Shown piece after piece: positions 1 to 8,302 of a stretch of DNA of 64,000 nt; position 1 is the first letter of the stretch, and every line of letters starts with the position of its first letter. The notes beneath the pieces were generated by a model. The model ran no database searches, had not been told where the DNA came from, and saw nothing but the letters and a program-made list of their open reading frames with translations. Both the position numbers and the translations under genes were made by a program. Source of the DNA: Roseovarius halotolerans. Lineage in GTDB: Bacteria; Pseudomonadota; Alphaproteobacteria; Rhodobacterales; Rhodobacteraceae. The DNA is taken from NCBI RefSeq assembly GCF_900172255.1, contig NZ_FWFU01000001.1, forward strand, positions 434,001 to 498,000. Reading direction: 5' to 3'.

Positions 1-949
1 GCACGAACATCGGGACGGCCGTCAGCGTGAACGTGTTGACACTGTTCCACGAGCGTTCCGCCAGCACAGACAATTGCGGTGTGGGCAGCAGGAAAAGAAG
101 CGTCAGGAGTCCCATGATGCCAAGCGCCAGCGCCACCCGGACACCGATCACCAGCAGCACGAGGATGGTCATGGCAATCAGCGCCCCGACTGCCGCCAAC
201 CCAAGCCCGTTGGCCAGCCAGTAAATGCCCGAAACCCCGATCAGGGCGGCACCCACCGCCCCGGCCATTCCGGGTCCGTTAATGGCCAGCGCGCTCAGGC
301 AGATCCAGATCGCGATGCTGGCAGATCCCCAGTCTAGCCGCGTGCCGAGAATCGACGGCGGGCGCGCGCCCAGTATGAACAGCGCGATGGCCAGCCCCGC
401 CATCAGCAACGCCACGATGATCACCGAGAAAACCCGCTCCGACTTGCGCATGATCTCAAGCAAGAGACCGGCGGCGAATAGCGCGAGTCCGATGCTGACC
501 GGCAACTCCGGTATCCATTGCGGCGTGGCAAGCAGCCCCCAGTCGCGCGTGTCGTTGACATATTCGGCGTAGTTGAAGAACGCCATCTGCCAGGCGGCGA
601 AGGCCACCATCGTCAGGCCGAGCCAATCCCCGAAACACAGGAGCCGCCGCGACCAGCGGTCGGGCAGACCTGTCAGCAGCACCTCGACCTGGACGTGATC
701 GCCCCCGCGCAGTGCCGCTGTCAGTCCCAGAAAGGCGATGGCAACCAGGAGATAGGTCGAGATCTCGGCGCTCCAGATCGTGGGTTCATTGAACAATGAG
801 CGCGAAAGCACCTCGTAGCCCACGATCCCGGTCATCGCCAGAACACCGATTGCACTGATCACCCCGGTGATCCCGGCAAGCCGATTCAAGGCGTCCTCAT
901 AGCGGTTTTCCGCATCGGCTCGTGTTGGCGATGAAAATGAATCAGACAC
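1..949 (-). CDS. TRAP transporter fused permease (DctQ-DctM), C-terminus cut off by window edge
   Basis: The reverse strand reads open from a GTG at 949 to the window edge (about 316 codons). It encodes a very hydrophobic protein. Residues of roughly 15-180 have the size and layout of a DctQ small permease, with a Trp-Ser-Ala-Glu-Ile segment near the second helix typical of that subunit. After further membrane segments the end seen here resembles the start of a DctM large permease (IGVRVALALG, then NTFTLTAVPMFV). I infer a natural Q-M fusion that moves a carboxylate-type solute across the inner membrane with the binding protein encoded divergently at 1103. GTG 949 has a GGGGAG ribosome site; an in-frame ATG at 994 is an alternative start. 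The remainder of DctM lies outside the window. Confidence 0.82.
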   Translation of the reverse strand, partial: MSDSFSSPTRADAENRYEDALNRLAGITGVISAIGVLAMTGIVGYEVLSRSLFNEPTIWSAEISTYLLVAIAFLGLTAALRGGDHVQVEVLLTGLPDRWSRRLLCFGDWLGLTMVAFAAWQMAFFNYAEYVNDTRDWGLLATPQWIPELPVSIGLALFAAGLLLEIMRKSERVFSVIIVALLMAGLAIALFILGARPPSILGTRLDWGSASIAIWICLSALAINGPGMAGAVGAALIGVSGIYWLANGLGLAAVGALIAMTILVLLVIGVRVALALGIMGLLTLLFLLPTPQLSVLAERSWNSVNTFTLTAVPMFV

Positions 950-1035
950 GCTCCGCTCCCCCTGTCTCGTGCACCGGTCAATCCGGCTTCCCATGCGTTT
1001 TACATCAAGCCCTGAAAGGTTGCAATTATCGTAAT

Positions 1036-1048
1036 ATTGTATGACAAT
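1036..1048. promoter_or_regulatory. Perfect 5-3-5 palindrome, GntR/FadR-type operator candidate
   Basis: ATTGTATGACAAT lies in the 153-bp divergent gap between the fused TRAP permease and its binding protein. It fits the T-GT-N3-AC-A operator pattern known for FadR-subfamily GntR regulators. No GntR gene is visible in the window, so the regulator would be outside it. The site is well placed to control both divergent transcripts. Confidence 0.45.
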
Positions 1049-1102
1049 CCTAATGTCTGCGAGCAAGGTGGTCGCGGACAGCTGATTATTGGGAGGAAGA
1101 AA

Positions 1103-2146
1103 ATGACGCTACTGATGAAAGCGCGCGCCACGACTGGCGCTTTGGGGGTGATGCTTGGTCTGGCCGCCGGGGCATTCGTCGCGCCGGCACAGGCCGAAGA
1201 TCTGACGATGGGCGTGCTGCCCTCGCCCAATTCGCTCTATACGAAGATGATGGAACAGGTGCCCGAGCGGATCAGCCGGGCGACCGGTGGCGCGGTCACG
1301 GTCAGCCTGAACGATTCACTTGTGGGCGGAACCCAGATCACTGCATCCGTGCGCGATGGCCGCGTGCCGATGTCGGGCGCCCTGCATACTTATCTCGCGG
1401 GCGAGGACCCGCGCATGGGGCTTTTCAACCTCCCGGGGCTGATCAACAACATGGCGGAATACGCCTATCTCTGCGAGGCGTTCTGGTGCGGCGATATCGA
1501 GGCCCTCTGGGAAGAACGCTGGAATTCGGTTGTTCTTGCCGAAGGGGCCTGGTGCAGCCAGGCGCTGTTCTCCAAGGAGCCGATCCGCACGCTCGAGGAT
1601 TTCAAAGGCAAGCGCCTGCGGGTCCATAACCCGCAAACCGCCGCATTGATGGAAGCGATCGGTGCGAAACCCGCGCCGCTGCCGCTGTCGGAAGTGCCCC
1701 CCGCCCTTGAACGCGGTGTGATCGACGGGGTGTTCACCTCGACCTGCTACGGCAATGGGCAGGAATACTGGCGCCTTGCACCGAATGTGCAGAATTGGCA
1801 GATCGGGCCGATCACCGGCTGGGTCGTGATCATGAACAAGGACACATGGGACGGGCTGAGCGAGGAGCACCGGAGCGCGATCCAGATCGAGATGGATGCG
1901 CTGGAAAAAGAGGCGCTTTATGACTTCTATTCCAGTGTGCGCGCCGCCGTCGAAGAGATGGAGGCCGAAGGCGTCGAACTCTGGACTGCGCCCGCCTCGG
2001 AGGTGGAGCGCGTCACGGCCGCTGAGTTCGCGGGGGCGTCCTACAAGCAATTCTACGACCGTGCAGCCGAGCTGGGCTTTGACGGCAAAGCCTACGTGAA
2101 AAAGGCCTTTGAAGTGCTTGGCAAGGAACCACGCGAGGGAAGCTGA
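1103..2146 (+). CDS. TRAP transporter periplasmic solute-binding protein (DctP family)
   Basis: 347 residues. An N-terminal signal peptide ends near residue 30 (AQA/ED), so the mature protein should be periplasmic. The body has the DctP layout, including a KGKRLRVHNPQ segment corresponding to the conserved ligand-binding strand (with its Arg) and an LERGVIDGVFTS segment typical of the second lobe. ATG 1103 is preferred over an upstream in-frame start because GGGAGGAAG sits just before it and it begins a clean signal peptide. It is divergent from the fused DctQM gene and is probably that transporter's receptor. The ligand cannot be read from sequence. A likely intrinsic terminator follows at 2219-2250. 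Confidence 0.9.
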   Translation: MTLLMKARATTGALGVMLGLAAGAFVAPAQAEDLTMGVLPSPNSLYTKMMEQVPERISRATGGAVTVSLNDSLVGGTQITASVRDGRVPMSGALHTYLAGEDPRMGLFNLPGLINNMAEYAYLCEAFWCGDIEALWEERWNSVVLAEGAWCSQALFSKEPIRTLEDFKGKRLRVHNPQTAALMEAIGAKPAPLPLSEVPPALERGVIDGVFTSTCYGNGQEYWRLAPNVQNWQIGPITGWVVIMNKDTWDGLSEEHRSAIQIEMDALEKEALYDFYSSVRAAVEEMEAEGVELWTAPASEVERVTAAEFAGASYKQFYDRAAELGFDGKAYVKKAFEVLGKEPREGS

Positions 2147-2154
2147 GACCTCGC

Positions 2155-2196
2155 ATCGGCTGTGGCCGCGCGGGATGCGAAGCGGTCACAGCCGAT
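2155..2196. repeat. Long hairpin downstream of TRAP binding-protein gene
   Basis: Two 15-base arms (2155-2169 and 2182-2196) pair with a single G-U wobble around a 12-base loop, nine bases after the TRAP binding-protein stop codon. No T run follows, so it looks more like a 3'-end stabilising or processing structure than a complete terminator. The likely terminator follows at 2219. Confidence 0.55.
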
Positions 2197-2218
2197 CCAT
2201 TTCGCCAGCCAAAGGCGC

Positions 2219-2250
2219 ACCGCTCCGGTAAACCCGGGGCGGTTTTTCTC
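2219..2250 (+). terminator. Intrinsic terminator of the first TRAP binding-protein gene
   Basis: Stem ACCGCTCC (2219-2226) pairs with GGGGCGGT (2236-2243) with one G-U pair and a 9-base loop. It runs directly into TTTTTCTC. It would end the transcript of the binding-protein gene before the convergent LysR gene. Confidence 0.6.
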
Positions 2251-2341
2251 TGGCAGGATGGCCGCTCGGTTCAGAACCGGATCCTCCATCTTCCTTCATA
2301 CAAGGCGGACGCCGGTTGCGGTCAGGTCTGCCCCGGCGTCC

Positions 2342-3265
2342 TCAGGTCACGAACAGGTTCTGCGCGCGCGGCGTTTTGAAGAAGGCACGGCTATAGGACG
2401 CGAAGGCCTGCGCGCGGCGGCTGATCCGCGCGCCGCCCCGGGTCGCGAGTACGATGTTCGGGCTAGGTTGAGATTCGACCAGAGGCCGGCAAGCCACCTG
2501 CAGCCCGCTATAGGTATTGTCGGTGAAGGGGCGGATGTTGAGGATCGCCGCGCCAAGCCCGGCGGCGGCGGAGCTGCGCACCATCTCGAAGGATTCCAGC
2601 CGCTGCACGGGGCCGCGCTTGATCCCGGCGCGCTCGAACAGGGAACCGACGTAATCGCGTGATTGCGGCAGGTTCAAGAGCAGGAGTGTCTTGTTCTCCA
2701 GATCCGCCAGCGAAATGCGCGCCTTGCGGGCAAGCGGGTCGGTTTCCGCAAGGACGACATGGGGCGGCGCATTGGCGAGGATTTCATAGTCGAATTCCTC
2801 CCAGAGTCCGGCATCGTAGGTCAGCAGGATATCGACCATTCCGCTGCGCAGGTTCTCCTGGATCGAGATCATGTCGCCTTCCGAAAGATGCACGATCAGG
2901 TCGGGACAGGCGGCATGCAGGTCGCTGATGATCTGCGGTGTGACGTTGGGAGAGAGCGAGGTGAACGAACCCACCCGCAACTCGCCCGAGGGAATCTTCT
3001 CGCCTCCGGAAATGTCGCGCACATAGGCATCCATCTCGTCGAGCAGCCGGATCGTCCGGGCGATGGCGCGTATCCCCGCGGCAGTGGTGACCAGCCCCTT
3101 GGATCGCTGGCGCACGAAGACCTGCGTGCCGAACTCCTGTTCGAACTTGTCGATCGCCATGAGGATCGATGATGTGGATATGTTCAGCGCCTGAGCCGCA
3201 CCCAGGATGGAGCCAGTCTGGGACGCGGTGACGACATAGCGGAGCTGGCGTAGCGAGATATTCAT
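2342..3265 (-). CDS. LysR-family transcriptional regulator
   Basis: 307 residues. The N-terminal winged helix-turn-helix covers about residues 3-62 (LRQLRYVVTASQTGSI, then AAQALNIST), followed by the linker helix and a periplasmic-binding-protein-like effector domain from about residue 90. The recognition helix is divergent from textbook LysR members: the usual SQP/ALS core is replaced by STSSILMAI. It is divergent from the SMP-30-like gene and the P-Q-M TRAP operon, separated by 93 bp that hold a large inverted repeat partly overlapping its own start codon. I infer it controls that operon and itself. The inducer is unknown, perhaps the transported acid or a lactone intermediate. Confidence 0.9.
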   Translation of the reverse strand: MNISLRQLRYVVTASQTGSILGAAQALNISTSSILMAIDKFEQEFGTQVFVRQRSKGLVTTAAGIRAIARTIRLLDEMDAYVRDISGGEKIPSGELRVGSFTSLSPNVTPQIISDLHAACPDLIVHLSEGDMISIQENLRSGMVDILLTYDAGLWEEFDYEILANAPPHVVLAETDPLARKARISLADLENKTLLLLNLPQSRDYVGSLFERAGIKRGPVQRLESFEMVRSSAAAGLGAAILNIRPFTDNTYSGLQVACRPLVESQPSPNIVLATRGGARISRRAQAFASYSRAFFKTPRAQNLFVT

Positions 3266-3292
3266 TTTATAACTCTTGATCGCTCATAAAAT
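3264..3292. promoter_or_regulatory. Inverted repeat, probable LysR operator
   Basis: ATTTTAT (3264-3270) and ATAAAAT (3286-3292) form perfect 7-bp arms with a 15-bp spacer in the divergent lysR/SMP-30 gap. The left arm overlaps the lysR ATG. The arrangement is that of an autoregulatory LysR recognition site. Confidence 0.5.
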
Positions 3293-3358
3293 ACATTATT
3301 CCAGTTTTGCGATTGTTGCTACCCTCCTGCGGAGACTCACGGAAAGCAGCAGGGTGCG

Positions 3359-4300
3359 ATGGATCGCCAGACCGTTGACAGATCGATGACTGACGCTGCA
3401 CAGAGCACTGGCGGGGTCAGTGTCGAATGTATCTGGCCGGGGCCGGCGCGGCTGGGCGAATGCCCGCTCTGGGACCCGCGCAAGAACCGGCTTCTGTTGA
3501 TCGACAGCGACGGTGCGAAAATCTGGCAGCTTGACTACGACGGGTCGGATGCACGGTTCTGGGACATGCCGGAAACCATCGGCTCGATCGGCCTCTGCGA
3601 TGATGGCCGCCTCATTGCCGGAATGGCCAACGGGTTCGCCCTGATCGACATTTCCGGGCAGGAAGCGCGGTTGGAGCGCATCGGCGATCCCGAGCCGGGG
3701 TTGCCCACGCGGCTCAATGACGGCAAGGTGGACGCGGCGGGGCGGTTCTGGTGCGGTTCGATGTGCCTTGATTTCAAGTGCAAGGAAGCTGCGCTCTACC
3801 GCCTTGATCCGGATCTGACATGGCATCGCATGGATGACGGGTTCACGGTGTCGAATGGCATCGCCTTCAGCCGCGACGGCAAGGCGCTTTATTTTTCCAA
3901 CAGCCGGACAGACGAGTCGATCCGCTACGATCTGGACATGCCAAGCGGCAAGATCAGCAATCGCCGTCCTTTCGTGGAAACCAGCAGCTATGCGGGACGG
4001 ATCGACGGGGCTACGGTTGACGAGGCAGGCGACTACTGGGGGGCGTTGTTTGATGGCGGAGCGGTCGCGAGGTTCTCGCCGGAGGGCGCGTTGCTGCAGC
4101 TTGTCCGGCTGCCGGTGAACTGCCCGACGATGTGCGCCTTCGGCGGGCCGGACATGGCGACGCTTTATGTAACCTCGGCAACCTTCTCGATGACGGAAGA
4201 ACAGCTTTCACAGGAACCGCTGGCCGGTGGCCTGTTCGCTATCCGCGGGCTCGATGCCCGCGGCGTGCCGGAGCCGCGTTTTGCGGTGGCCGGACCATAG
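3359..4300 (+). CDS. SMP-30/gluconolactonase/LRE family protein
   Basis: 313 residues, a normal length for this six-bladed beta-propeller family of metal-dependent lactonases. The expected metal-ligand stretches are present in order: LGECPLWDPR (Glu), RLNDGKVDAAGRFW (Asn), TVSNGIAFSRDGK (Asn) and an Asp in IDGATVDEAGDYW. There is no signal peptide, so it acts in the cytoplasm. It probably hydrolyses a sugar-acid lactone. It precedes a TRAP P-Q-M operon by 69 bp on the same strand and is divergent from a LysR gene, suggesting uptake plus first catabolic step under one regulator. A second possible start is ATG 3386. The substrate cannot be determined from sequence. Confidence 0.88.
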   Translation: MDRQTVDRSMTDAAQSTGGVSVECIWPGPARLGECPLWDPRKNRLLLIDSDGAKIWQLDYDGSDARFWDMPETIGSIGLCDDGRLIAGMANGFALIDISGQEARLERIGDPEPGLPTRLNDGKVDAAGRFWCGSMCLDFKCKEAALYRLDPDLTWHRMDDGFTVSNGIAFSRDGKALYFSNSRTDESIRYDLDMPSGKISNRRPFVETSSYAGRIDGATVDEAGDYWGALFDGGAVARFSPEGALLQLVRLPVNCPTMCAFGGPDMATLYVTSATFSMTEEQLSQEPLAGGLFAIRGLDARGVPEPRFAVAGP

Positions 4301-4369
4301 AAACCCCGCAAGGCGCTCCAGGGCGCTTCGCGGGACATCGGCAATCTGAGCCGGAAAAGGGAGGAAATC

Positions 4370-5413
4370 ATGTTCATGAAATTGTGCGAAAGGCTTGGGA
4401 TGTTGCCCATGCTGGCAATCGCCGCGATGGGCGTCGGGACCGGGCTGGCGCAAGCCGAACCGCGAGTGACGCTGACCTATGCGCATTGTTGCCCGGCAGA
4501 GCATACTTACGGCGTCTATGCGCATCAGTTCGCGGATGCGGTTGAGAAGAACTCCAACGGCGAGATCAAGGTCGAGGTTCTGGACGGCGGCGTCATGGGG
4601 TCAGAGCAGGCCATCGCCCAGAAGGTCCAACTGGGCAGTGTCCAGATGGGCGGCATCACCTCGAACAACGTGGCGCAGCTTGCGCCGTCCCTGAATGTGC
4701 TGGTGCTGCCTTACCTCAACAGCGGCCCCGAGGACCTGACCGGCGAGGGCGGGTTGCTGCGCGCCGGTCCCTATCGGGATGCGCTCAACGAACGCGTGCT
4801 TAAGGAAAGCGGAAGCCTGCGTGTGATCGGCGGGTTCAACAACGCCTTTCGCAGCATTTTTACCAAGGATGAATGCGTCGACGAGATCGGCGACCTCGAC
4901 GGGCTGAAGGTCCGCGCACCCAAGAACCCGGTCATGACGGCCATGTGGGAAAGCTGGGGCGTGTCCACCTATCCGATCGCCTGGGGCGAGACCTATGGCG
5001 CGGTTGCCACCGGCGTGGTCGATGCCTTCGACAGCCCAACGGATGTGGTGCTCAACATGGGTTTTCATGAGCATATCAAGTATATCACCGAGGCGACCTA
5101 TCTGCCGCAGGCCGCCGTGGTGATCATCAACAACGACTTCCTCCAGAGCCTCTCGGAAGAAGACCGCGCCATCCTGCGCCAGTCGGCCGAGGAAACGGAT
5201 GTCTCGCACGCTCAATATGTCGCCGAGAATGGCACGCGGGTGCGCGAGGCCCTGATTCAGGATCACGGTGTCACCTTCTGCGAGCTGAAGGACCCGGAGG
5301 TTTGGGCCGAGAAGGCGCGCGCCATCTGGCCGCAACTCTACGATCTGGTCGGCGGCGGGGAAGACTGGGTCGAAACCACGTTGACCTACAAGGAAACCGG
5401 CAAGATCGAATAG
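4370..5413 (+). CDS. TRAP transporter periplasmic solute-binding protein (DctP family)
   Basis: 347 residues. The start is ATG 4370 with a strong GGGAGG site. A signal peptide ends near residue 29 (AQA/EP). The mature part shows the DctP core: a GGVMGSEQAIAQKVQLG segment in lobe one, LDGLKVRAPKNPV carrying the conserved ligand-contacting Arg, and a VVDAFDSPTDVVLNMGF segment in lobe two. Two adjacent Cys in the early mature region (AHCCPAEHTYG) are unusual for the family. It is the receptor of the TRAP system completed by the two downstream permease genes. A stem-loop separates it from them, probably to raise its expression above theirs. Confidence 0.92.
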   Translation: MFMKLCERLGMLPMLAIAAMGVGTGLAQAEPRVTLTYAHCCPAEHTYGVYAHQFADAVEKNSNGEIKVEVLDGGVMGSEQAIAQKVQLGSVQMGGITSNNVAQLAPSLNVLVLPYLNSGPEDLTGEGGLLRAGPYRDALNERVLKESGSLRVIGGFNNAFRSIFTKDECVDEIGDLDGLKVRAPKNPVMTAMWESWGVSTYPIAWGETYGAVATGVVDAFDSPTDVVLNMGFHEHIKYITEATYLPQAAVVIINNDFLQSLSEEDRAILRQSAEETDVSHAQYVAENGTRVREALIQDHGVTFCELKDPEVWAEKARAIWPQLYDLVGGGEDWVETTLTYKETGKIE

Positions 5414-5424
5414 CGTTAAGTTGG

Positions 5425-5447
5425 GTTGCCGGCCTTGTGCCGGCAAC
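5425..5447 (+). promoter_or_regulatory. Intra-operon stem-loop between TRAP receptor and permease genes
   Basis: GTTGCCGGC (5425-5433) and GCCGGCAAC (5439-5447) form a perfect 9-bp stem with a 5-base loop, 11 bases after the receptor stop codon. There is no U tract. Such a structure commonly protects the upstream mRNA or partly blocks transcription, so that binding protein exceeds permease. Confidence 0.6.
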
Positions 5448-5513
5448 TCGCCGCCACTCACGGATTTTTCGCAATATCCTTCGCGTCTGACACTTTCACC
5501 GGGATAGACCAAG

Positions 5514-6032
5514 ATGATCGCGCGCCTGCTTTCACTGTCGAGCCGCCTTGAACTCGTTCTGGCCAATACGAGCCTTGCCGCGCTCGTTCTGGTGCTGGCG
5601 GCCCAGATTTTCTTTCGCTACGTCTTGCAGATCGGGCTGTCATGGAGCGAGGAAATCTCGCGCTTCCTGTTCGTGTGGTTCGTCTACATCTCGGCCAGTC
5701 TTGCGGCTCATCGCGGCAGCCATATCCGGGTCACCCTGTTTGCCCGCTTCTTGCCGGTGCCAGACAGGTATCTTTTCCTGCTGGCGGATGCGATCTGGGT
5801 GGTTTTCAACGGCTTCGTCGTGGTCGCGGGGCTGATGCTGGTGCAGCGAACACTGACCTATCCGGTCTATTCCACCTCGCTCTTCATCCCTCTGGCCTAT
5901 ATCTACCTGGTCATTCCGCTGGCACATGCGCTGATGATCCTGCGCATCCTAGAACGCCAGTGGCGGGCGTGGAAACATGGTGAGCCGCTGATCGCGGCGG
6001 AAACCGTGGTGGCCGAGGAGGCCGCGCGATGA
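5514..6032 (+). CDS. TRAP transporter small permease subunit (DctQ family)
   Basis: 172 residues with about four hydrophobic segments, the normal DctQ architecture. The conserved LSWSEEISRFLFVW motif follows the first membrane span. It works in the inner membrane together with the large permease encoded next, whose ATG overlaps this gene's stop (ATGA), so translation is coupled. It belongs to the P-Q-M operon starting at 4370. The ribosome site before ATG 5514 is weak (GATAG), consistent with low permease expression relative to the receptor. Confidence 0.9.
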   Translation: MIARLLSLSSRLELVLANTSLAALVLVLAAQIFFRYVLQIGLSWSEEISRFLFVWFVYISASLAAHRGSHIRVTLFARFLPVPDRYLFLLADAIWVVFNGFVVVAGLMLVQRTLTYPVYSTSLFIPLAYIYLVIPLAHALMILRILERQWRAWKHGEPLIAAETVVAEEAAR

Positions 6033-7291
6033 TCTTCGCCTTGATCTTCCTCGTCTGCCTGGTGCTGGGCGTTCCGATCTTCGTCACGCTGGGGGTGCCA
6101 TCGCTGGTCGAGCTGGTGTCGTCGCCCATCCCCCTGGCATCGCTGGCACACAGCCTGTTCGATGGGGTCGACAAGTTTCCGTTGCTGGCGATCCCGAATT
6201 TCGTGCTGGCGGGCGCGATCATGTCGCGGGCCGGGATCACGCGGGACATCATTGACGTGATGCGCGCCATTGTCGGTCAGGCCTATGGCGGGCTCGCCAT
6301 CGTGACGATCCTGTCCTGCATGTTTTTCGCTGCGATCTCGGGGTCGGGGCCGGGCACGGTCGCCGCGATCGGCAGCCTGCTGATCCCGGCGATGAAGGAA
6401 GATGGCTATCCCAAGGATTTCGGCGCCGCCGTGGCCTCGTCCGGGGGGACGCTGGGGATCCTGCTGCCGCCCAGCAACCCGATGATCGTCTATGGTGTGC
6501 TGGCCTCGGTCTCGATCGGCGACCTTTTTCTTGCCGGGCTTCTGCCGGGGATCCTGATGGGCAGCCTGCTGATCGGCACCACCTATCTTCTGTCGCGGCG
6601 CAACGGCTACAAGGGTACCCCGCGCCCGTTCGAGCGCGCCGCCTTTATTCGCAGCATCTATAACGCGAAGTTCTCGCTGGCCACGCCCTTCGTCGTGCTG
6701 GGCGGGATCTACGCGGGCATTTTCACCCCGGTCGAGGCCTCGATCGTCGCCGTGGTCTATGCGCTGCTCGTTGGCATCGTCATCAAGCGAACGATCGGTC
6801 TGCGGCGTATCTGGGACTCGCTGGGTGAGGCAAGCACAATCTGCGGCGGTCTGATCGTGATCATGGGCACGGCGATCTTTTTCGGCGAGTTCCTGGCGCT
6901 CAACATGATCCCGCAGCGCATCGCGGCATCGCTACAGGCGATCACGACCGACCCGGTCATGATGCTGTTGATCATCAGCGCGATCCTGATCGTGCTGGGC
7001 ACCTTCATGGAGACGCTTTCGACGGTGATCATCCTGACCCCGATCCTCCTGCCGCTGGTCCGTCAACTCGGGATTGACCCGATCCATTTCGGCATCATCC
7101 TTGTCGTCACCAGCGAGATCGGTTTCCTGACCCCACCGCTCGGGGTTAACCTTTTCGTCGCATGCGGGATATCGGGGCTGACCGTCGAAGAGGTCTCGCG
7201 CCGGGTCTTGCCCTTTATCGCCACCATCATCCTTGGGCTGTTGATCCTGATTTTCTACCCGCAGATCAGTCTGTTCCTGATTTCCTTTTGA
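6029..7291 (+). CDS. TRAP transporter large permease subunit (DctM family)
   Basis: 420 residues, highly hydrophobic with about a dozen membrane segments, the usual DctM length. Family signatures include FAAISGSGPGTVAAIG, the GILLPPSNPMIVYG segment and the C-terminal GFLTPPLGVNLFV segment. It forms the ion-coupled translocation channel for the solute delivered by the receptor at 4370. The start overlaps the dctQ stop by four bases. The operon seems to end here; no clear terminator follows within the next 250 bases. Confidence 0.93.
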   Translation: MIFALIFLVCLVLGVPIFVTLGVPSLVELVSSPIPLASLAHSLFDGVDKFPLLAIPNFVLAGAIMSRAGITRDIIDVMRAIVGQAYGGLAIVTILSCMFFAAISGSGPGTVAAIGSLLIPAMKEDGYPKDFGAAVASSGGTLGILLPPSNPMIVYGVLASVSIGDLFLAGLLPGILMGSLLIGTTYLLSRRNGYKGTPRPFERAAFIRSIYNAKFSLATPFVVLGGIYAGIFTPVEASIVAVVYALLVGIVIKRTIGLRRIWDSLGEASTICGGLIVIMGTAIFFGEFLALNMIPQRIAASLQAITTDPVMMLLIISAILIVLGTFMETLSTVIILTPILLPLVRQLGIDPIHFGIILVVTSEIGFLTPPLGVNLFVACGISGLTVEEVSRRVLPFIATIILGLLILIFYPQISLFLISF

Positions 7292-7553
7292 TGTCGGCGC
7301 GTAGACGGTCCGGAAACCCGCATTTTGCCATGCGAACAGGGTGGAGGCTAGGTTGACCGGCCTCTGCCCTCGGTGCCCTGCCATTGCCGCGTGTGGAGCG
7401 CGCCGAAGGTAAATCAGATGCGGAAATGCTTCATCGCTCGCGCTGAGCCATCGTAATTCGGGCTGCCAGTCCCCATATAGATAATACCGATGCCAAACAT
7501 CCCTGTCCGTCACGGACGAGGAGTTGGTGTCGGTCAATCAAAGGATCAATGAC
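7292..7553. other. Intergenic stretch, no gene seen
   Basis: No frame with coding character, no clear terminator and no promoter I can defend. The only feature is an AAAGGA ribosome-site-like stretch at its right end serving the small ORF at 7554. Confidence 0.4.
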
Positions 7554-7691
7554 ATGTCCTTCAAGGACCTGACCTCTCAGGCTGCGGCCGCAATGAAGCC
7601 GAATCCAGCCAAGACCGAGACGACCCCTGCCAAGGAGAACGAGCCCAAGGCCGCCGGTAAGGAAACGCCTCCGGACTCCAAGACATCTTGA
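7554..7691 (+). CDS. Small hydrophilic protein, function unknown
   Basis: 45 residues beginning MSFKDL, with an amphipathic Ala-rich N-terminus followed by a Lys/Glu/Pro/Thr-rich, probably disordered tail. AAAGGA lies 8-13 bases before ATG 7554. It precedes the two hypothetical genes at 7769 and 8302 on the same strand and may be co-transcribed with them. I do not recognise a family. Composition and ribosome site support it being real, but such a short frame could be fortuitous. Confidence 0.45.
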   Translation: MSFKDLTSQAAAAMKPNPAKTETTPAKENEPKAAGKETPPDSKTS

Positions 7692-7768
7692 GATATGCAC
7701 AGGCCACGCGCCCCTTTCAGAAAAGGGGGCGCGGACGACCCGCGGCAACAACGGAGAGGATCCCGCCA

Positions 7769-8302
7769 ATGGAAGACCTGACGAGCAAGACCATTGCGGT
7801 TTTTTCCCAGCCGTTCACTGTGCCAGGCTTTGCCGAGACGCTCCCGGCGGGAGAATACGAGATCGAAACGGAGTTGGTTTCACCCCCCGATCAACTAGAT
7901 TCCGAAGCCTGGAAAGCCTCCGTCCTTGTGAAACTTCACCCCAGGATGTCGCATCCCGGACTTGCGCGGACCCTGACAGTTTCCCTTGCCGATTTGGACC
8001 ATGCGCGGGCGAGAGACAAGCTGACGGGCAGGGCGTTGTCCGACTTCTTCCTCGAGGAAATGCTGGCTGATCCGATGGTGCGTCTCGTGATGCAGGCCGA
8101 CGGTGTCTCCGAGGCGCATCTGCGACATCTCTATTCAGGGTACGGGACGCCTGGTCCCGATCTGAACGTCTCCGTATCGAAAACGACCACCCAAGGGGCG
8201 CGCGACGACGCGTCAATCCGGGCTGCCGAGAACGAAGGCATGCCTTCGCAACCGGAAACACCGGCCTCCTCGCGCCGCCCCCACGCAGCGGGACAGATGT
8301 GA
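7769..8302 (+). CDS. Conserved-looking hypothetical protein
   Basis: 177 residues, soluble, with no signal peptide or membrane span. The ordered part is about residues 1-125, with acidic and hydrophobic alternation (FTVPGFAETLPAGEYEIETE). The last 45 residues are Ser/Thr/Pro/Gly-rich and probably disordered. The start at ATG 7769 follows a GAGAGG site; an upstream in-frame codon lacks one. Its TGA overlaps the ATG of the zinc-ribbon gene at 8302 (TGATG), so the two are translationally coupled and probably act together. I do not recognise its function. Confidence 0.7.
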   Translation: MEDLTSKTIAVFSQPFTVPGFAETLPAGEYEIETELVSPPDQLDSEAWKASVLVKLHPRMSHPGLARTLTVSLADLDHARARDKLTGRALSDFFLEEMLADPMVRLVMQADGVSEAHLRHLYSGYGTPGPDLNVSVSKTTTQGARDDASIRAAENEGMPSQPETPASSRRPHAAGQM

